From JAQGMJ01 sp036498945 (lineage in GTDB: Bacteria > Pseudomonadota > Gammaproteobacteria > Burkholderiales > JAEUOS01), in assembly GCA_036498945.1 (NCBI GenBank), contig DASYEQ010000051.1:27789-91788 (forward strand): a stretch of DNA of 64,000 nt. Direction: 5' to 3'. Each line of letters opens with the position of its first letter. The stretch's first letter is position 1. Position numbers and translations under genes: made by a program. Under the pieces are notes generated by a model. It was not told the origin of the DNA. It did not search any database and saw nothing but the letters and a program-made list of their open reading frames with translations. Positions 44,245-52,422 of the stretch are shown here, piece after piece.

Positions 44245-45246
44245 ATGGCATTACCCGGCACGATGAAGCATATCGACCACGGCAGCGGCGGCCCCGCCGG
44301 CTGCATGCAATTGAAGGAAGGCCCCTTGCCGCAATTGAATGCGGGCGAGGTGCTGATCGAAGTCGCCTACGCCGGTGTCAACCGGCCCGACGTGCTGCAA
44401 CGCGCCGGCAAATACCCGCCGCCGCCCGGCGCCTCGCCCGTGCTGGGGCTGGAAGTGGCGGGCAAGATTGCGGCGAAAGCCGATGACGTCAAGCAATGGA
44501 ATATCGGCGACACCGTCTGCGCACTCACACCGGGCGGCGGCTACGCCGAATATTGCGCGGCGCCGGCCTCGCACTGCTTGCCGATCCCCAAGGGCCTGTC
44601 AGTGGCAGAGGCCGCTGCGCTGCCGGAAAATTATTTCACCGTGTGGAGCAATGTGTTCGAGCGCGGTGCACTCAAGGCGGGTGAAAGCTTCCTGGTGCAT
44701 GGCGGCTCCGGCGGCATCGGCATCACTGCGATCCAGCTGGCGCATGCTTTCGGCGCCAAGGTGTACACCACGGTGGGCAGCGCGGAAAAGGTCGAGGCGG
44801 TGAAAAAGCTGGGGGCCGATGTCGCCATCAACTACCGCGAGCAGGACTGGGCCAAGGAACTCTGGGCCCTGACCGAGAAGAAGGGCGTCAACTGCATACT
44901 CGACATGGTCGGTGGCCCTTACATCGAAAAAAACCTGCGCTCGCTGGCCGCTGACGGCCGACTGGTGCAGATCGCGTTTTTGCAGGCGTCGAAAGTCGAG
45001 ATCGACTGCACGCCCATCATGATCAAGCGCCTGGTGTTTACCGGCTCGACCTTGCGTCCGCAAAGCGTTGAGCGCAAGGCGCAGATGGCTGCGGCCTTGC
45101 ATGAAAAAGTGTGGCCGCTGATCGAGGCGAAAAAGACCGGCACGCTGATCCACGCCACCTTCGATCTTGCCGAAGCGGCGCAGGCGCACGAGATGATGGA
45201 AGCTTCCAGCCACATCGGCAAGATATTGCTCAAGGTCAAAGGCTGA
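44245..45246 (+). CDS. NAD(P)H quinone oxidoreductase, PIG3 family
   Basis: The 333-residue MDR protein lacks zinc ligands and has the PIG3-type blocks YAGVNRPDVLQRAGKYPPPP, SPVLGLEVAG, LPENYFTVWSNVF and the NADPH motif VHGGSGGIGITAIQLA. It reduces quinones. It lies between rnr and rlmB, an order common in beta-proteobacteria. Its stop overlaps the rlmB start (TGATG), so the three genes are probably co-transcribed. Confidence 0.92.
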   Translation: MALPGTMKHIDHGSGGPAGCMQLKEGPLPQLNAGEVLIEVAYAGVNRPDVLQRAGKYPPPPGASPVLGLEVAGKIAAKADDVKQWNIGDTVCALTPGGGYAEYCAAPASHCLPIPKGLSVAEAAALPENYFTVWSNVFERGALKAGESFLVHGGSGGIGITAIQLAHAFGAKVYTTVGSAEKVEAVKKLGADVAINYREQDWAKELWALTEKKGVNCILDMVGGPYIEKNLRSLAADGRLVQIAFLQASKVEIDCTPIMIKRLVFTGSTLRPQSVERKAQMAAALHEKVWPLIEAKKTGTLIHATFDLAEAAQAHEMMEASSHIGKILLKVKG

Positions 45247-46013
45247 TGGGCGCTTCAACGACACGCTTCATCTACGGCTTTCATCCGGTAGCCGGGCGCC
45301 TGCGGCAGCGCGCTGCATCGGTGGTCGAGGTCTATGTCGATGCCACACGCAAGGATGCGCGTGCGCGCGACCTGGCCAAACTGGCCGAGAGCATGAACGT
45401 GCGCGTGGTGCAGGTCGATGGCGCGCGCCTGGACGGTATGGCCGGCGGCGGGCGGCACCAGGGCGTTGCCGCCAGGGTCGAGCTGGTGGACCTGGCGACT
45501 TCCCTTGACGACGTGCTCGATCAGGTCAGCGGCCCGCCGCTGATCCTGGTGCTCGACAGCATCACCGACCCGCACAATCTCGGCGCCTGCCTGCGCACGG
45601 CGGACGCCGCCGGCGTGCATGCAGTGGTGGCGCCGAAGGACCACGCGGTGGGCCTGAACGCCACCGTGATCAAGGTGGCCTCGGGCGCGGCCGATACGGT
45701 GCCTTACATCACCGTTACCAATCTCGCGCGCACCTTGCGTGAATTGAAGGAGCGCGACATCTGGATCGTCGGTGCCGCCGGCGAGGCGCAGACCACGTTG
45801 TATGCGCCGGGGCTGGATCGCCCGCTGGCGTGGGTGCTGGGGGCCGAGGGCGAGGGCCTGCGGCGCTTGACCCGCGAGACCTGCGATGAACTGCGGCGCA
45901 TCCCGATGGCGGGCGGCATCGAGAGCCTGAACGTGTCAGTCGCCACCGGCGTGTGCCTGTTCGAATCGGTGCGACAGCGCGCAGGAGACAGCGGCAAAGC
46001 GTCGGGCGGCTAA
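45246..46013 (+). CDS. rlmB: 23S rRNA (guanosine-2'-O-)-methyltransferase RlmB
   Basis: The 255-residue SPOUT enzyme methylates the 2'-O of G2251 of 23S rRNA. The N-terminal substrate-binding domain starts FIYGFHPVAGRLRQ. The knotted SAM domain shows the three motifs LVLDSITDPHNLGACLRTADAAG, WVLGAEGEGLRRL and IPMAGGIESLNVSVATGV (each partly cited). The start overlaps the preceding stop by one base. Confidence 0.94.
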   Translation: MGASTTRFIYGFHPVAGRLRQRAASVVEVYVDATRKDARARDLAKLAESMNVRVVQVDGARLDGMAGGGRHQGVAARVELVDLATSLDDVLDQVSGPPLILVLDSITDPHNLGACLRTADAAGVHAVVAPKDHAVGLNATVIKVASGAADTVPYITVTNLARTLRELKERDIWIVGAAGEAQTTLYAPGLDRPLAWVLGAEGEGLRRLTRETCDELRRIPMAGGIESLNVSVATGVCLFESVRQRAGDSGKASGG

Positions 46014-46032
46014 ATTGCTATCACGCGGCGAG

Positions 46033-46123
46033 CGGACAGTACGTTGTTTTTTTGTAACAGCAACCGGGCGGATTGCGAAAAATACTTTACCAATTAAAGC
46101 CGGTGAATGTACTGTCCGGTTGC
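46033..46123 (+). promoter_or_regulatory. Long-range complementary segments in the cold-shock gene leader
   Basis: CGGACAGTAC (46033-46042) is perfectly complementary to GTACTGTCCG (46109-46118). GCAACCGG (46060-46067) is perfectly complementary to CCGGTTGC (46116-46123). Both partners use bases 46116-46118, so the two long pairings compete. If transcribed, this leader could switch between two folds. Confidence 0.45.
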
Positions 46124-46274
46124 AGTCTATTTCCAAGTCTTGTTGATCTCTTGTTGCATGGGTTGTCCCGTTTGCGGGTATACCGGTGTGGTTAAGTAGT
46201 TCTCTAGTTTCTTGGTTGGGTTGCAAAGGGTCTACAAGGGCCGATTGTTCAAATTTGCAAAAGGAAACTAGTAA

Positions 46275-46478
46275 ATGGCATCCGGTATCGTCAAATGGTT
46301 CAACGACGCCAAGGGTTTTGGCTTTATTACCCCGGACGAAGGCGGCGAAGACCTGTTCGCGCACTTCTCGGAAATCAAGTCCGAAGGCTTCAAGTCGCTG
46401 CGTGAAAACCAGCGCGTCGAATTCGAAATTCGCACCGGCCCGAAGGGCAAGCAAGCCGCCGCGATCAAGCCGCTGTAA
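46275..46478 (+). CDS. Cold-shock protein, CspA family
   Basis: The 67-residue five-strand OB-fold protein has the RNP1 KGFGFITPD and RNP2-like LFAHFSEIK motifs. It starts MASGIVKWFNDA, as beta-proteobacterial cold-shock proteins do. It melts RNA structure and binds single-stranded nucleic acid. AAAAGGAAACTAGTAA holds the ribosome binding site. A long leader (up to 261 bases from rlmB) precedes it, and a strong terminator follows. Confidence 0.97.
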   Translation: MASGIVKWFNDAKGFGFITPDEGGEDLFAHFSEIKSEGFKSLRENQRVEFEIRTGPKGKQAAAIKPL

Positions 46479-46493
46479 GCAGTCGCTTGAGAT

Positions 46494-46524
46494 AAAAAAC
46501 CGCAGCCTCGGCTGCGGTTTTTTT
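46494..46524. terminator. Terminator after the cold-shock gene
   Basis: AAAAAACCGCAGC-CTCG-GCTGCGGTTTTTTT is a perfect stem flanked by A and T runs. It can also stop the convergent glutathione peroxidase message. Confidence 0.9.
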
Positions 46525-46559
46525 ATGCCTGAACGTCTCAGTCGCGCCTCGATCGCGCC

Positions 46560-47165
46560 TCAGTTGCGTGCCGACACCTTGCTCCCCAGCGCGCCTTCGA
46601 TCGCGCGGGTTACCTTCGCGCTGCCCGGCTCGACGGCGCTGGCGAAACTGGCGATCACCTTGCCATTCTTGTCGATCAGATACTTGTGGAAATTCCACTT
46701 CGGCGCTTCGCCGGAAGCGGTGATCAGGTCGCGGTACAGCGCATTCTGCGGAATCGGCATGCTGAGTTTTTCGAACATCGGAAAGCTTACGCCGTAGTTT
46801 TCCTCGCAGAACGAGGCAATCTGTTTGTTCGAGCCCGGCTCCTGCTGGCCGAAGTCGTTCGACGGGAAGCCGATGATCACCAGGCCGCGCTTCTGGTATT
46901 TCTTGTACAGCGCTTCCAGGCCCTTGTACTGGTAGGTGTAGCCGCAGTTGCTGGCGGTGTTCACTACGAGCACGACCTTGCCGGCGTAGTTGCACAGGGG
47001 TACCGGTTCGTCGGTAACCAGCGAATTGAATTCATGGTGCAGCACCGCCGGGCAGGCCGCGGCGGGCGTGGCCGTGCCGGTAGTGGCGGATTGGGCGTGA
47101 GCCAAGCCGGCGCCCAGGCAGACGGCGGCGAAAAACAGGGTGCGGAGCAGGGAAGATGGGCGCAT
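46560..47165 (-). CDS. Exported glutathione peroxidase family protein
   Basis: The 201-residue product has a signal peptide (LLRTLFFAAVCLGAGLAHAQ), so it is periplasmic, unlike the cytoplasmic BtuE type. The catalytic tetrad is visible: Cys74 in NTASNCGYTYQY, Gln107 in GFPSNDFGQQEPGS, Trp and Asn in KWNFHKYL. It uses cysteine, not selenocysteine, and probably thioredoxin-like donors to reduce peroxides. The insert VLHHEFNSLVTDEPVPLCNY starts the thioredoxin fold. It is convergent with the cold-shock gene. Confidence 0.9.
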   Translation of the reverse strand: MRPSSLLRTLFFAAVCLGAGLAHAQSATTGTATPAAACPAVLHHEFNSLVTDEPVPLCNYAGKVVLVVNTASNCGYTYQYKGLEALYKKYQKRGLVIIGFPSNDFGQQEPGSNKQIASFCEENYGVSFPMFEKLSMPIPQNALYRDLITASGEAPKWNFHKYLIDKNGKVIASFASAVEPGSAKVTRAIEGALGSKVSARN

Positions 47166-47262
47166 GGCAGCGGAAAGCTGAAGGAGGACATGCCCTTATA
47201 CGCCTGCCGGTCGAAAATGGATACAAGGCCGGCGGCCGGGGAATCGGCGATATCATCACGCC

Positions 47263-47592
47263 ATGATCAAGGGGCCCCATCGTCACTGCGTCTACGTCAT
47301 CGAACTGGACCGTGCCGTGCTGCTGGAGCCGCGCTTTCTCAAGGCCAACCCGGACTACAACCCCGGCCGCGACTGCCTGTACGTCGGCATGACCGGGCTG
47401 ACCCCGGCCGAGCGCTTTGCCAAGCACAAGCAAGGGGTCAAGGCCAACCGTTTCGCCCAGCTTTACGGCCTGCGCCTGCGGCCGGACCTGTACGCCTATC
47501 TCAACCCCATGCCCTATATCGGCGCGCAGGAAATGGAGGTCGAACTCGCGGTCGGCCTGCGCGAGGAGGGTTACGGGGTGTGGCAGGCCTGA
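47263..47592 (+). CDS. GIY-YIG-like nuclease-fold protein
   Basis: The 109-residue product shows a divergent GIY-YIG layout: CVYVIEL (residues 9-15) for the GIY strand, CLYVGMTGLTPAERFAKHK (38-56) for the YIG strand with Arg51 and His55, and a glutamate-rich segment GAQEMEVE near residue 90 for the metal ligand. The spacing between the first two strands is about 25 residues, longer than the usual 10. Cellular role unknown. It lies 11 bases before pxpA, with which it is probably co-transcribed. Confidence 0.7.
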   Translation: MIKGPHRHCVYVIELDRAVLLEPRFLKANPDYNPGRDCLYVGMTGLTPAERFAKHKQGVKANRFAQLYGLRLRPDLYAYLNPMPYIGAQEMEVELAVGLREEGYGVWQA

Positions 47593-47603
47593 GAGGAGAT
47601 GCG

Positions 47604-48323
47604 ATGAATACGCCGGTCAACTGCGACATGGGAGAGGCCTTCGGCCTGTACCGCTGCGGCGATGACGCCGGGCTGATGCCCCTGATCGACTGGGCCAATG
47701 TCGCCTGCGGCTTTCACGCCGCCGACCCGGTGGTGATGCGCGACACCGTGCGCCTGACCAAACAGCATGGCGTGGCGGTGGGGGCCCACCCGGCCTATCC
47801 CGACCTGCAGGGCTTCGGCCGGCGCGAGATGAAAATGCGCCGCGACGAGCTGGCCGCGGCGATCATTTACCAGGCAGGCGCGCTGAAGGGCTTTCTCACC
47901 GCCGAGGGCATGGCACTCAACCACATCAAGCCGCACGGCGCGCTTTACGGCGTCGCCTCGCGCGATGACGAAGTGGCGCACGCGGTGCGCGACGCGGCGC
48001 AGGTCTTCGGCGTGCCGTTGCTGGGCTTGGCGGGCACGCGCCACGAAGCGGTATATCGCGAGCGCGGCGTGCCGTTTTACGCAGAGTTCTACGCCGACCT
48101 CGACTACGCCGACGACGGTGGGCTGATCATCACCCGCGAGCATCATGCGCGCGACTCCGAAGCGGCGGCCTTGCGCGTGCGCACCGCGCTCACGCAAGGC
48201 AGGACGGCCCCGGTCACCGGCCGCGAGATTGCGGTGCGCGCGCAGACGGTGTGCGTGCATTCCGACACGCCCGGTGCGGTCGCGCTGGCGCGCGCGGTAC
48301 GGCAGGCGTGCGGTGGCCGCTGA
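47604..48323 (+). CDS. pxpA: 5-oxoprolinase subunit A (LamB/YcsF family)
   Basis: The 239-residue product has the LamB/YcsF start VNCDMGEAFGLYRCGDD, then NVACGFHAADPVVM, GAHPAYPDLQGFGRREM and LNHIKPHGALYG. In bacteria PxpA works with PxpB and PxpC to hydrolyse 5-oxoproline; those partners are absent from the window. GAGAGGAGATGCG is the ribosome binding site. The length is about 10 residues short of most PxpA proteins, at the C-terminus. Confidence 0.9.
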   Translation: MNTPVNCDMGEAFGLYRCGDDAGLMPLIDWANVACGFHAADPVVMRDTVRLTKQHGVAVGAHPAYPDLQGFGRREMKMRRDELAAAIIYQAGALKGFLTAEGMALNHIKPHGALYGVASRDDEVAHAVRDAAQVFGVPLLGLAGTRHEAVYRERGVPFYAEFYADLDYADDGGLIITREHHARDSEAAALRVRTALTQGRTAPVTGREIAVRAQTVCVHSDTPGAVALARAVRQACGGR

Positions 48324-48399
48324 ACGGCAGCGCGGGGCCTGGGGTTTACGCGTAATATTGCGCCTCCCGGCCGGCCCCGCAGCCGGACTTCTCGCCGCC

Positions 48400-50796
48400 A
48401 TGAATCCGGAGAAAATCAATAAGCACAATCCCACCTTCCGCCGCATTGCCGCCGCGCTCCTGATCATCAGCATCGGGCTGGTGGGCGCGGCGGTGGTTTG
48501 CATGGAAGTGCAGTCCTCGCTGCGCGCCTACGTCGGCGGCGAAAGCCTCTGGTCGAAGGGGCAGAAGCAGGCGGTCTACTACCTGCGCCGCCTGGCGCAA
48601 AGCCGCACCGCCGCCGACTACGCCGAGTTCCGCGCCGCCATCGACGTTCCGCTGGGCGATCACGAGGCGCGCCTGGAACTGGAAAAGCCGGACTACGACG
48701 ACACCGTCGCGCGCGCCGGTTTCATCCGCGGCCGCAACCATCCGGACGACATCTCCGGCATGATCTATCTGTACCGTATCGGCCGGCACGTCGTCTACAT
48801 GGAAAAGGCGATTGACGTCTGGACCCGCGCCGACCCGATGATCGAGGAACTGGCCGCCATCGGCGAGCGGGTCAATGCCGAGGTGCGCAAGCCGCAACCC
48901 GACGAGCAGAACGTCGCCGCGCTGATGGCGCGCGCTTATGAACTGAACGACGCGCTGACACCGCTGGAAAGCGAGTTTTCTGTCACCCTGGGCGAGGGCT
49001 CGCGCGCCATCAGCACGCTGCTGCTGCAGCTGATGGTGGCTCTAAGCGTCGTTCTGGTGGGCACCGGCCTGCTGACGGTGCGCGCGCTCCTGATGCGCAA
49101 CGAGCGCTTGCAGGCTGAATTGCGCGCACGCGAGGAGCACTACCGCTCGCTGTTCGAAAACAGCATGGACGCGGTGCTCCTGATCTCCCCCGACGGCACC
49201 ATCCATGAGGCCAACCAGGCTGCCTGTCGGCTGTTCGGCTACACCCCGGAGGAATTGCGCGAGGTCGGGCGCTACGGCGTAATGCGGCCGGACACGCCGG
49301 GGCTGGCCGAGGCGCTGCGCGAGCGCGACCGCACCGGCAGCTTCAAGACCGAGCTGCAGATGCTGCGCAAGGACGGCAGCCTGTTCATGGCCGATGTTTC
49401 CAGTGCGATCTTCCACAATTCGGCCGGCAACAAGCGCACCTACCTGATCATCCGCGACATCACCCCGCGCAAGGACGCGGAACGCCGCCTGGAGCGCCTG
49501 AGCCGCTTCAACACCGTGTTTCGCCGCGTCAGCCAGGCGATTGCGCGCACGCGCGAACCCGCCGAACTCTATAGCTATCTGTGCGCCTGCGCGGTGCGCG
49601 ACGGCGGGCTGCGCATGGCGTGCGTGCTGCGGCTGGACCCGGCCACCGGCAGCCTGCGGGCGGCCGCCAGCGAAGGCGGCGCCGGTGGCAACTTCGACCG
49701 GGCGCTGATTTCGGCCACTCCGGACTCGCCTTTCGGGCGCGGCCCGGCGGCGCAGGTGGTGCGCACCGGCATCAGCTTCGTCAACAATGATTTCGCCGCG
49801 GCGGAGATCGGCGCGCCTTGGCGCGAGGATCTGCTCCATGCGGGCTTCAAGGCGGTGGCCGTCTATCCGCTGCGCGAGCAAGGCGCGGTGATCGGGATTT
49901 TCGCGCTCTATGCGGGAGAAACCGGCTTTTTCGACCAGCCCCTGATCGACCTGATGGACCAGCTGGCACGCGAAGTGTCGTTTGCGCTCGATCACATCGG
50001 CGACCAGAAGGCGCGCGCAGTCGCCGAGGAAAGCCTGCGCAGCCTGAACCGCGAGCTGGAGCAGCGTGTGGCCGAACGTACCGCCGATCTGCGGGCCAGC
50101 AACGAGGCGCTGCAGACCTCCAGCCAGGAACTCGCGACTTTCAGCTACTCGGTGTCGCACGACCTGCGCGGCCCCTTGCGCGCGATCAACGGTTTTGCCA
50201 GCCTGCTGCTCTCCGACCATGCCGGGGAGCTTGACGCCCAGGGGCATGAATACCTGGAACGCCTGCGCGATGCCAGCCTGCGCATGGACCGGCTGACCAA
50301 CGGGCTGCTGGACCTGGCGCAACTGGGCCGCGGCGCCTTCGCGCCCACTGATCTCGACCTGAGCGCGCTGGCGCGCGGCGTGGCGTCGGAGTTGCAGGCC
50401 ACCGAACCCGACCGCGCTATCGAGTGGGTGATCGAAGCCGGCGTGCAGGGACGCGGCGACCCCGCGCTGGTGCAGGTGATGCTGCAGCAACTGATCGGCA
50501 ACGCCTGGAAGTTCACCCGCGAGGTGCCACAGGCGCGCATCGAGTTCGGGGGGCGGCGCGATCGTGAGGACCAAGTGACGTGCTTTGTCGCCGACAACGG
50601 CTGCGGGCTGGACATGGCCTATGCGGAAAAGATCTTCAACGCCTTCGCGCGCCTGCACCCGATGAACGAATACGAAGGCATCGGCATCGGCCTGGCGACG
50701 GTCAAGCGGATTCTCGAACGCCACGGCGGGCGCATCTGGGTGGAAGCCGCGCCGCGCATCGGCGCGACCTTCTACTTCACCCTGCCGCCGGTGTAG
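48400..50796 (+). CDS. Membrane sensor histidine kinase with PAS and GAF domains
   Basis: The 798-residue protein has transmembrane helix 1 (residues about 16-36), a periplasmic helical sensor of about 170 residues, and transmembrane helix 2 (about 205-230). A PAS/PAC pair (YRSLFENSMDAVLLISPDG onward), a GAF domain (about 375-525) and a coiled coil follow. The HisKA box SYSVSHDLRGPLRAINGF puts the phosphorylated His near 587. The ATPase domain has NAWKFTR (N), DNGCGLDM (G1) and EGIGIGLATVKRIL (G2). The cytoplasmic kinase resembles bacteriophytochrome-type kinases. A response regulator is encoded convergently 10 bases away. The start at 48400 is inferred from the first transmembrane helix; the frame is open upstream. 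Confidence 0.88.
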   Translation: MNPEKINKHNPTFRRIAAALLIISIGLVGAAVVCMEVQSSLRAYVGGESLWSKGQKQAVYYLRRLAQSRTAADYAEFRAAIDVPLGDHEARLELEKPDYDDTVARAGFIRGRNHPDDISGMIYLYRIGRHVVYMEKAIDVWTRADPMIEELAAIGERVNAEVRKPQPDEQNVAALMARAYELNDALTPLESEFSVTLGEGSRAISTLLLQLMVALSVVLVGTGLLTVRALLMRNERLQAELRAREEHYRSLFENSMDAVLLISPDGTIHEANQAACRLFGYTPEELREVGRYGVMRPDTPGLAEALRERDRTGSFKTELQMLRKDGSLFMADVSSAIFHNSAGNKRTYLIIRDITPRKDAERRLERLSRFNTVFRRVSQAIARTREPAELYSYLCACAVRDGGLRMACVLRLDPATGSLRAAASEGGAGGNFDRALISATPDSPFGRGPAAQVVRTGISFVNNDFAAAEIGAPWREDLLHAGFKAVAVYPLREQGAVIGIFALYAGETGFFDQPLIDLMDQLAREVSFALDHIGDQKARAVAEESLRSLNRELEQRVAERTADLRASNEALQTSSQELATFSYSVSHDLRGPLRAINGFASLLLSDHAGELDAQGHEYLERLRDASLRMDRLTNGLLDLAQLGRGAFAPTDLDLSALARGVASELQATEPDRAIEWVIEAGVQGRGDPALVQVMLQQLIGNAWKFTREVPQARIEFGGRRDREDQVTCFVADNGCGLDMAYAEKIFNAFARLHPMNEYEGIGIGLATVKRILERHGGRIWVEAAPRIGATFYFTLPPV

Positions 50797-50806
50797 GCGG
50801 CGCCGA

Positions 50807-51268
50807 TCAGGCGGGCGTGCCTGGGGCCAGACGCGCCTGCACCGCTTGCAGGACTTCCGGGCCGCTCAAGGGCTTGACCAGAAAATCACTGGCGCCCAGG
50901 TCCAGGCCGGCGCGCATGTAGCGGCCAGGGTCGAGTACGGTAATCAGGATCACCGGCATCTCGCGGGTGCGCGCATCTTCGCGCAAGCGCTTCAGCGCCT
51001 CCATCCCGTTGACGCCGGGCAGGAGCACGTCCAGCAGCAGCAGGCCCGGCGCCTCGCGCTCGATCTCGGCGAACATCAGTTCGCTGCTCTCCACGCTGCG
51101 CGTGCTGTAACCGCCGTTGCGCAGCACGGTTTGCAGCCAGCTGTTCAGGGCGGCGTCGTCGTCAACAATCAGGATGTCCGGCATCGGCGCGAGGGGAGCC
51201 GGGCGGGTGCCGGCCTGTTGCAGGGAAAATTCGGGAGCAATCTGGGAGCAATTCGGTAAGGGACGCAT
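50807..51268 (-). CDS. Single-domain response regulator (receiver only)
   Basis: The 153-residue product is a CheY-like receiver with ILIVDDDAALNSWLQ (acidic pocket), LLLLDVLLPGVNG (phosphorylated Asp), LITVLD and FLVKPLSG (Lys). It has no output domain, so it acts by protein contact or in a phosphorelay with the convergent kinase at 48400-50796. Two starts are possible: 51268, with GAGGA well placed upstream, gives a 28-residue extension, while 51184 (MPDILIVDDD) gives the standard receiver. I keep the longer one because of its ribosome binding site. Confidence 0.85.
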   Translation of the reverse strand: MRPLPNCSQIAPEFSLQQAGTRPAPLAPMPDILIVDDDAALNSWLQTVLRNGGYSTRSVESSELMFAEIEREAPGLLLLDVLLPGVNGMEALKRLREDARTREMPVILITVLDPGRYMRAGLDLGASDFLVKPLSGPEVLQAVQARLAPGTPA

Positions 51269-51305
51269 TCTACGTCCTCGCGCGCTGGCCGCAAATCACC
51301 ATTCG

Positions 51306-52235
51306 TCACAAACGCCAGCCCTGGGCGGCGGCCCAGTCGTCGGTCGAGCGTTCTGTGTCGCCGCCTTCGCGCTGCAGCCAGGCACAGAACTCGCCGACCA
51401 GCGAGTCCAGACCCGCCGGCGTGGCATGATTGGCGAAGTAGGTGCGGCGCTTGGCGCCGGTCAGGCCGAAGGGCAGGGTGAGGCGGCCGGCAACGATGTC
51501 GTCGATCACCAGGAACAGCGGCACCAGTACTAGCCCCAAGCCTTCAGCGGCGGCCTGCAGGGCAAAATACATCTGTTCGAATTGCAGGGTATTGGCGGGC
51601 TTGAGGCCCTGGCAGTCGACGCTCTCGAGCCAGTCGGCCCAGGTATAGGGTTCGGTGCCGTAAGCGATCAGCGTCTGGCCACGCAGTTCGCGCGGCTTGC
51701 CCGAACGCAGGGCAGGCGCGAGGTCGACGTGGCAGACCGGGGCAATGATCTCGGTCATGATGGGCACCGATGGATTTTCCGCCGTCGGGCCGCTCTGCCC
51801 ACGGATCGCCACGTCGTAGGAGTTTTCGCGGAAATTCACTGGCGCAAGCGAGGTGGTGACGCGGATTTCGACGCCTTCGTGGCGGCGCTGGAAAGCTGAC
51901 ATGCGCGGGATCAGCCAGCGCATGGTGAAAGTAGGCGGCGCACTGACGGTGATCGCGGTCGGCGCCGCCTGCTCGCGCAGGTGCATCGAGGCCACGGCGA
52001 GCCGGTCCAGCAGGGGGGCGACCTCGGCGAGGTAGCTGCGCCCGGCCTCCGTCAAGGTCAGCAGCGAGGCCGAGCGGCGAAACAGCGGCGCCCCCAACCA
52101 GTCTTCCAGCAACGCCACCTGGCGGCTCACGGCGCCATGGGTGACGCTCAGTTCGGCCGCCGCCTTGGTGAAGCTGACATGTCGCGCGGCGACTTCGAAA
52201 GCCTTGACGGCGTTGAGAGGCGGCAGCTTGCGCAT
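51306..52235 (-). CDS. LysR-family regulator, GcvA-like, divergent from the molybdenum hydroxylase operon
   Basis: The 309-residue product starts RKLPPLNAVKAFEVAARHVS, then SVTHGAVSRQVALLEDWLG, the GcvA-type LysR helix-turn-helix. The effector domain includes VSAPPTFTMRWLIPRM and RLSRF-like segments typical of that subgroup. It is divergent from the FAD/2Fe-2S/Mo operon (183-base gap) and is the likely regulator of that operon. The effector is presumably the hydroxylase substrate, by analogy. Confidence 0.9.
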   Translation of the reverse strand: MRKLPPLNAVKAFEVAARHVSFTKAAAELSVTHGAVSRQVALLEDWLGAPLFRRSASLLTLTEAGRSYLAEVAPLLDRLAVASMHLREQAAPTAITVSAPPTFTMRWLIPRMSAFQRRHEGVEIRVTTSLAPVNFRENSYDVAIRGQSGPTAENPSVPIMTEIIAPVCHVDLAPALRSGKPRELRGQTLIAYGTEPYTWADWLESVDCQGLKPANTLQFEQMYFALQAAAEGLGLVLVPLFLVIDDIVAGRLTLPFGLTGAKRRTYFANHATPAGLDSLVGEFCAWLQREGGDTERSTDDWAAAQGWRL

Positions 52236-52377
52236 CGGTCAGTGGAGTTTTCAGCGTGAGTTTATTTGACGCTATGTGAAGAATACTCCTTTGCCGGAAT
52301 TTCGCCGCGTATCCACACTATTGCAAATGAATTCCTGCCGACATTTTGCGGCATTGCAACATCGGAGACAACCCTCA

Positions 52378-52422
52378 GTGAGAGATTTGCTGGCGCTGCG
52401 CGCCCGCCACGCCTTGCCATGA
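52378..52422 (+). CDS. Possible 14-codon leader peptide coupled to the Mo-hydroxylase operon
   Basis: A GTG codon 9 bases after a good ribosome binding site (CGGAGA at 52363) opens a 14-codon frame ending in TGA at 52420. That stop overlaps the ATG (52419) of the FAD-subunit gene. The FAD gene has no Shine-Dalgarno site of its own, so it may depend on ribosomes that translate this leader. The peptide (VRDLLALRARHALP) has no recognised function. Confidence 0.35.
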   Translation: MRDLLALRARHALP

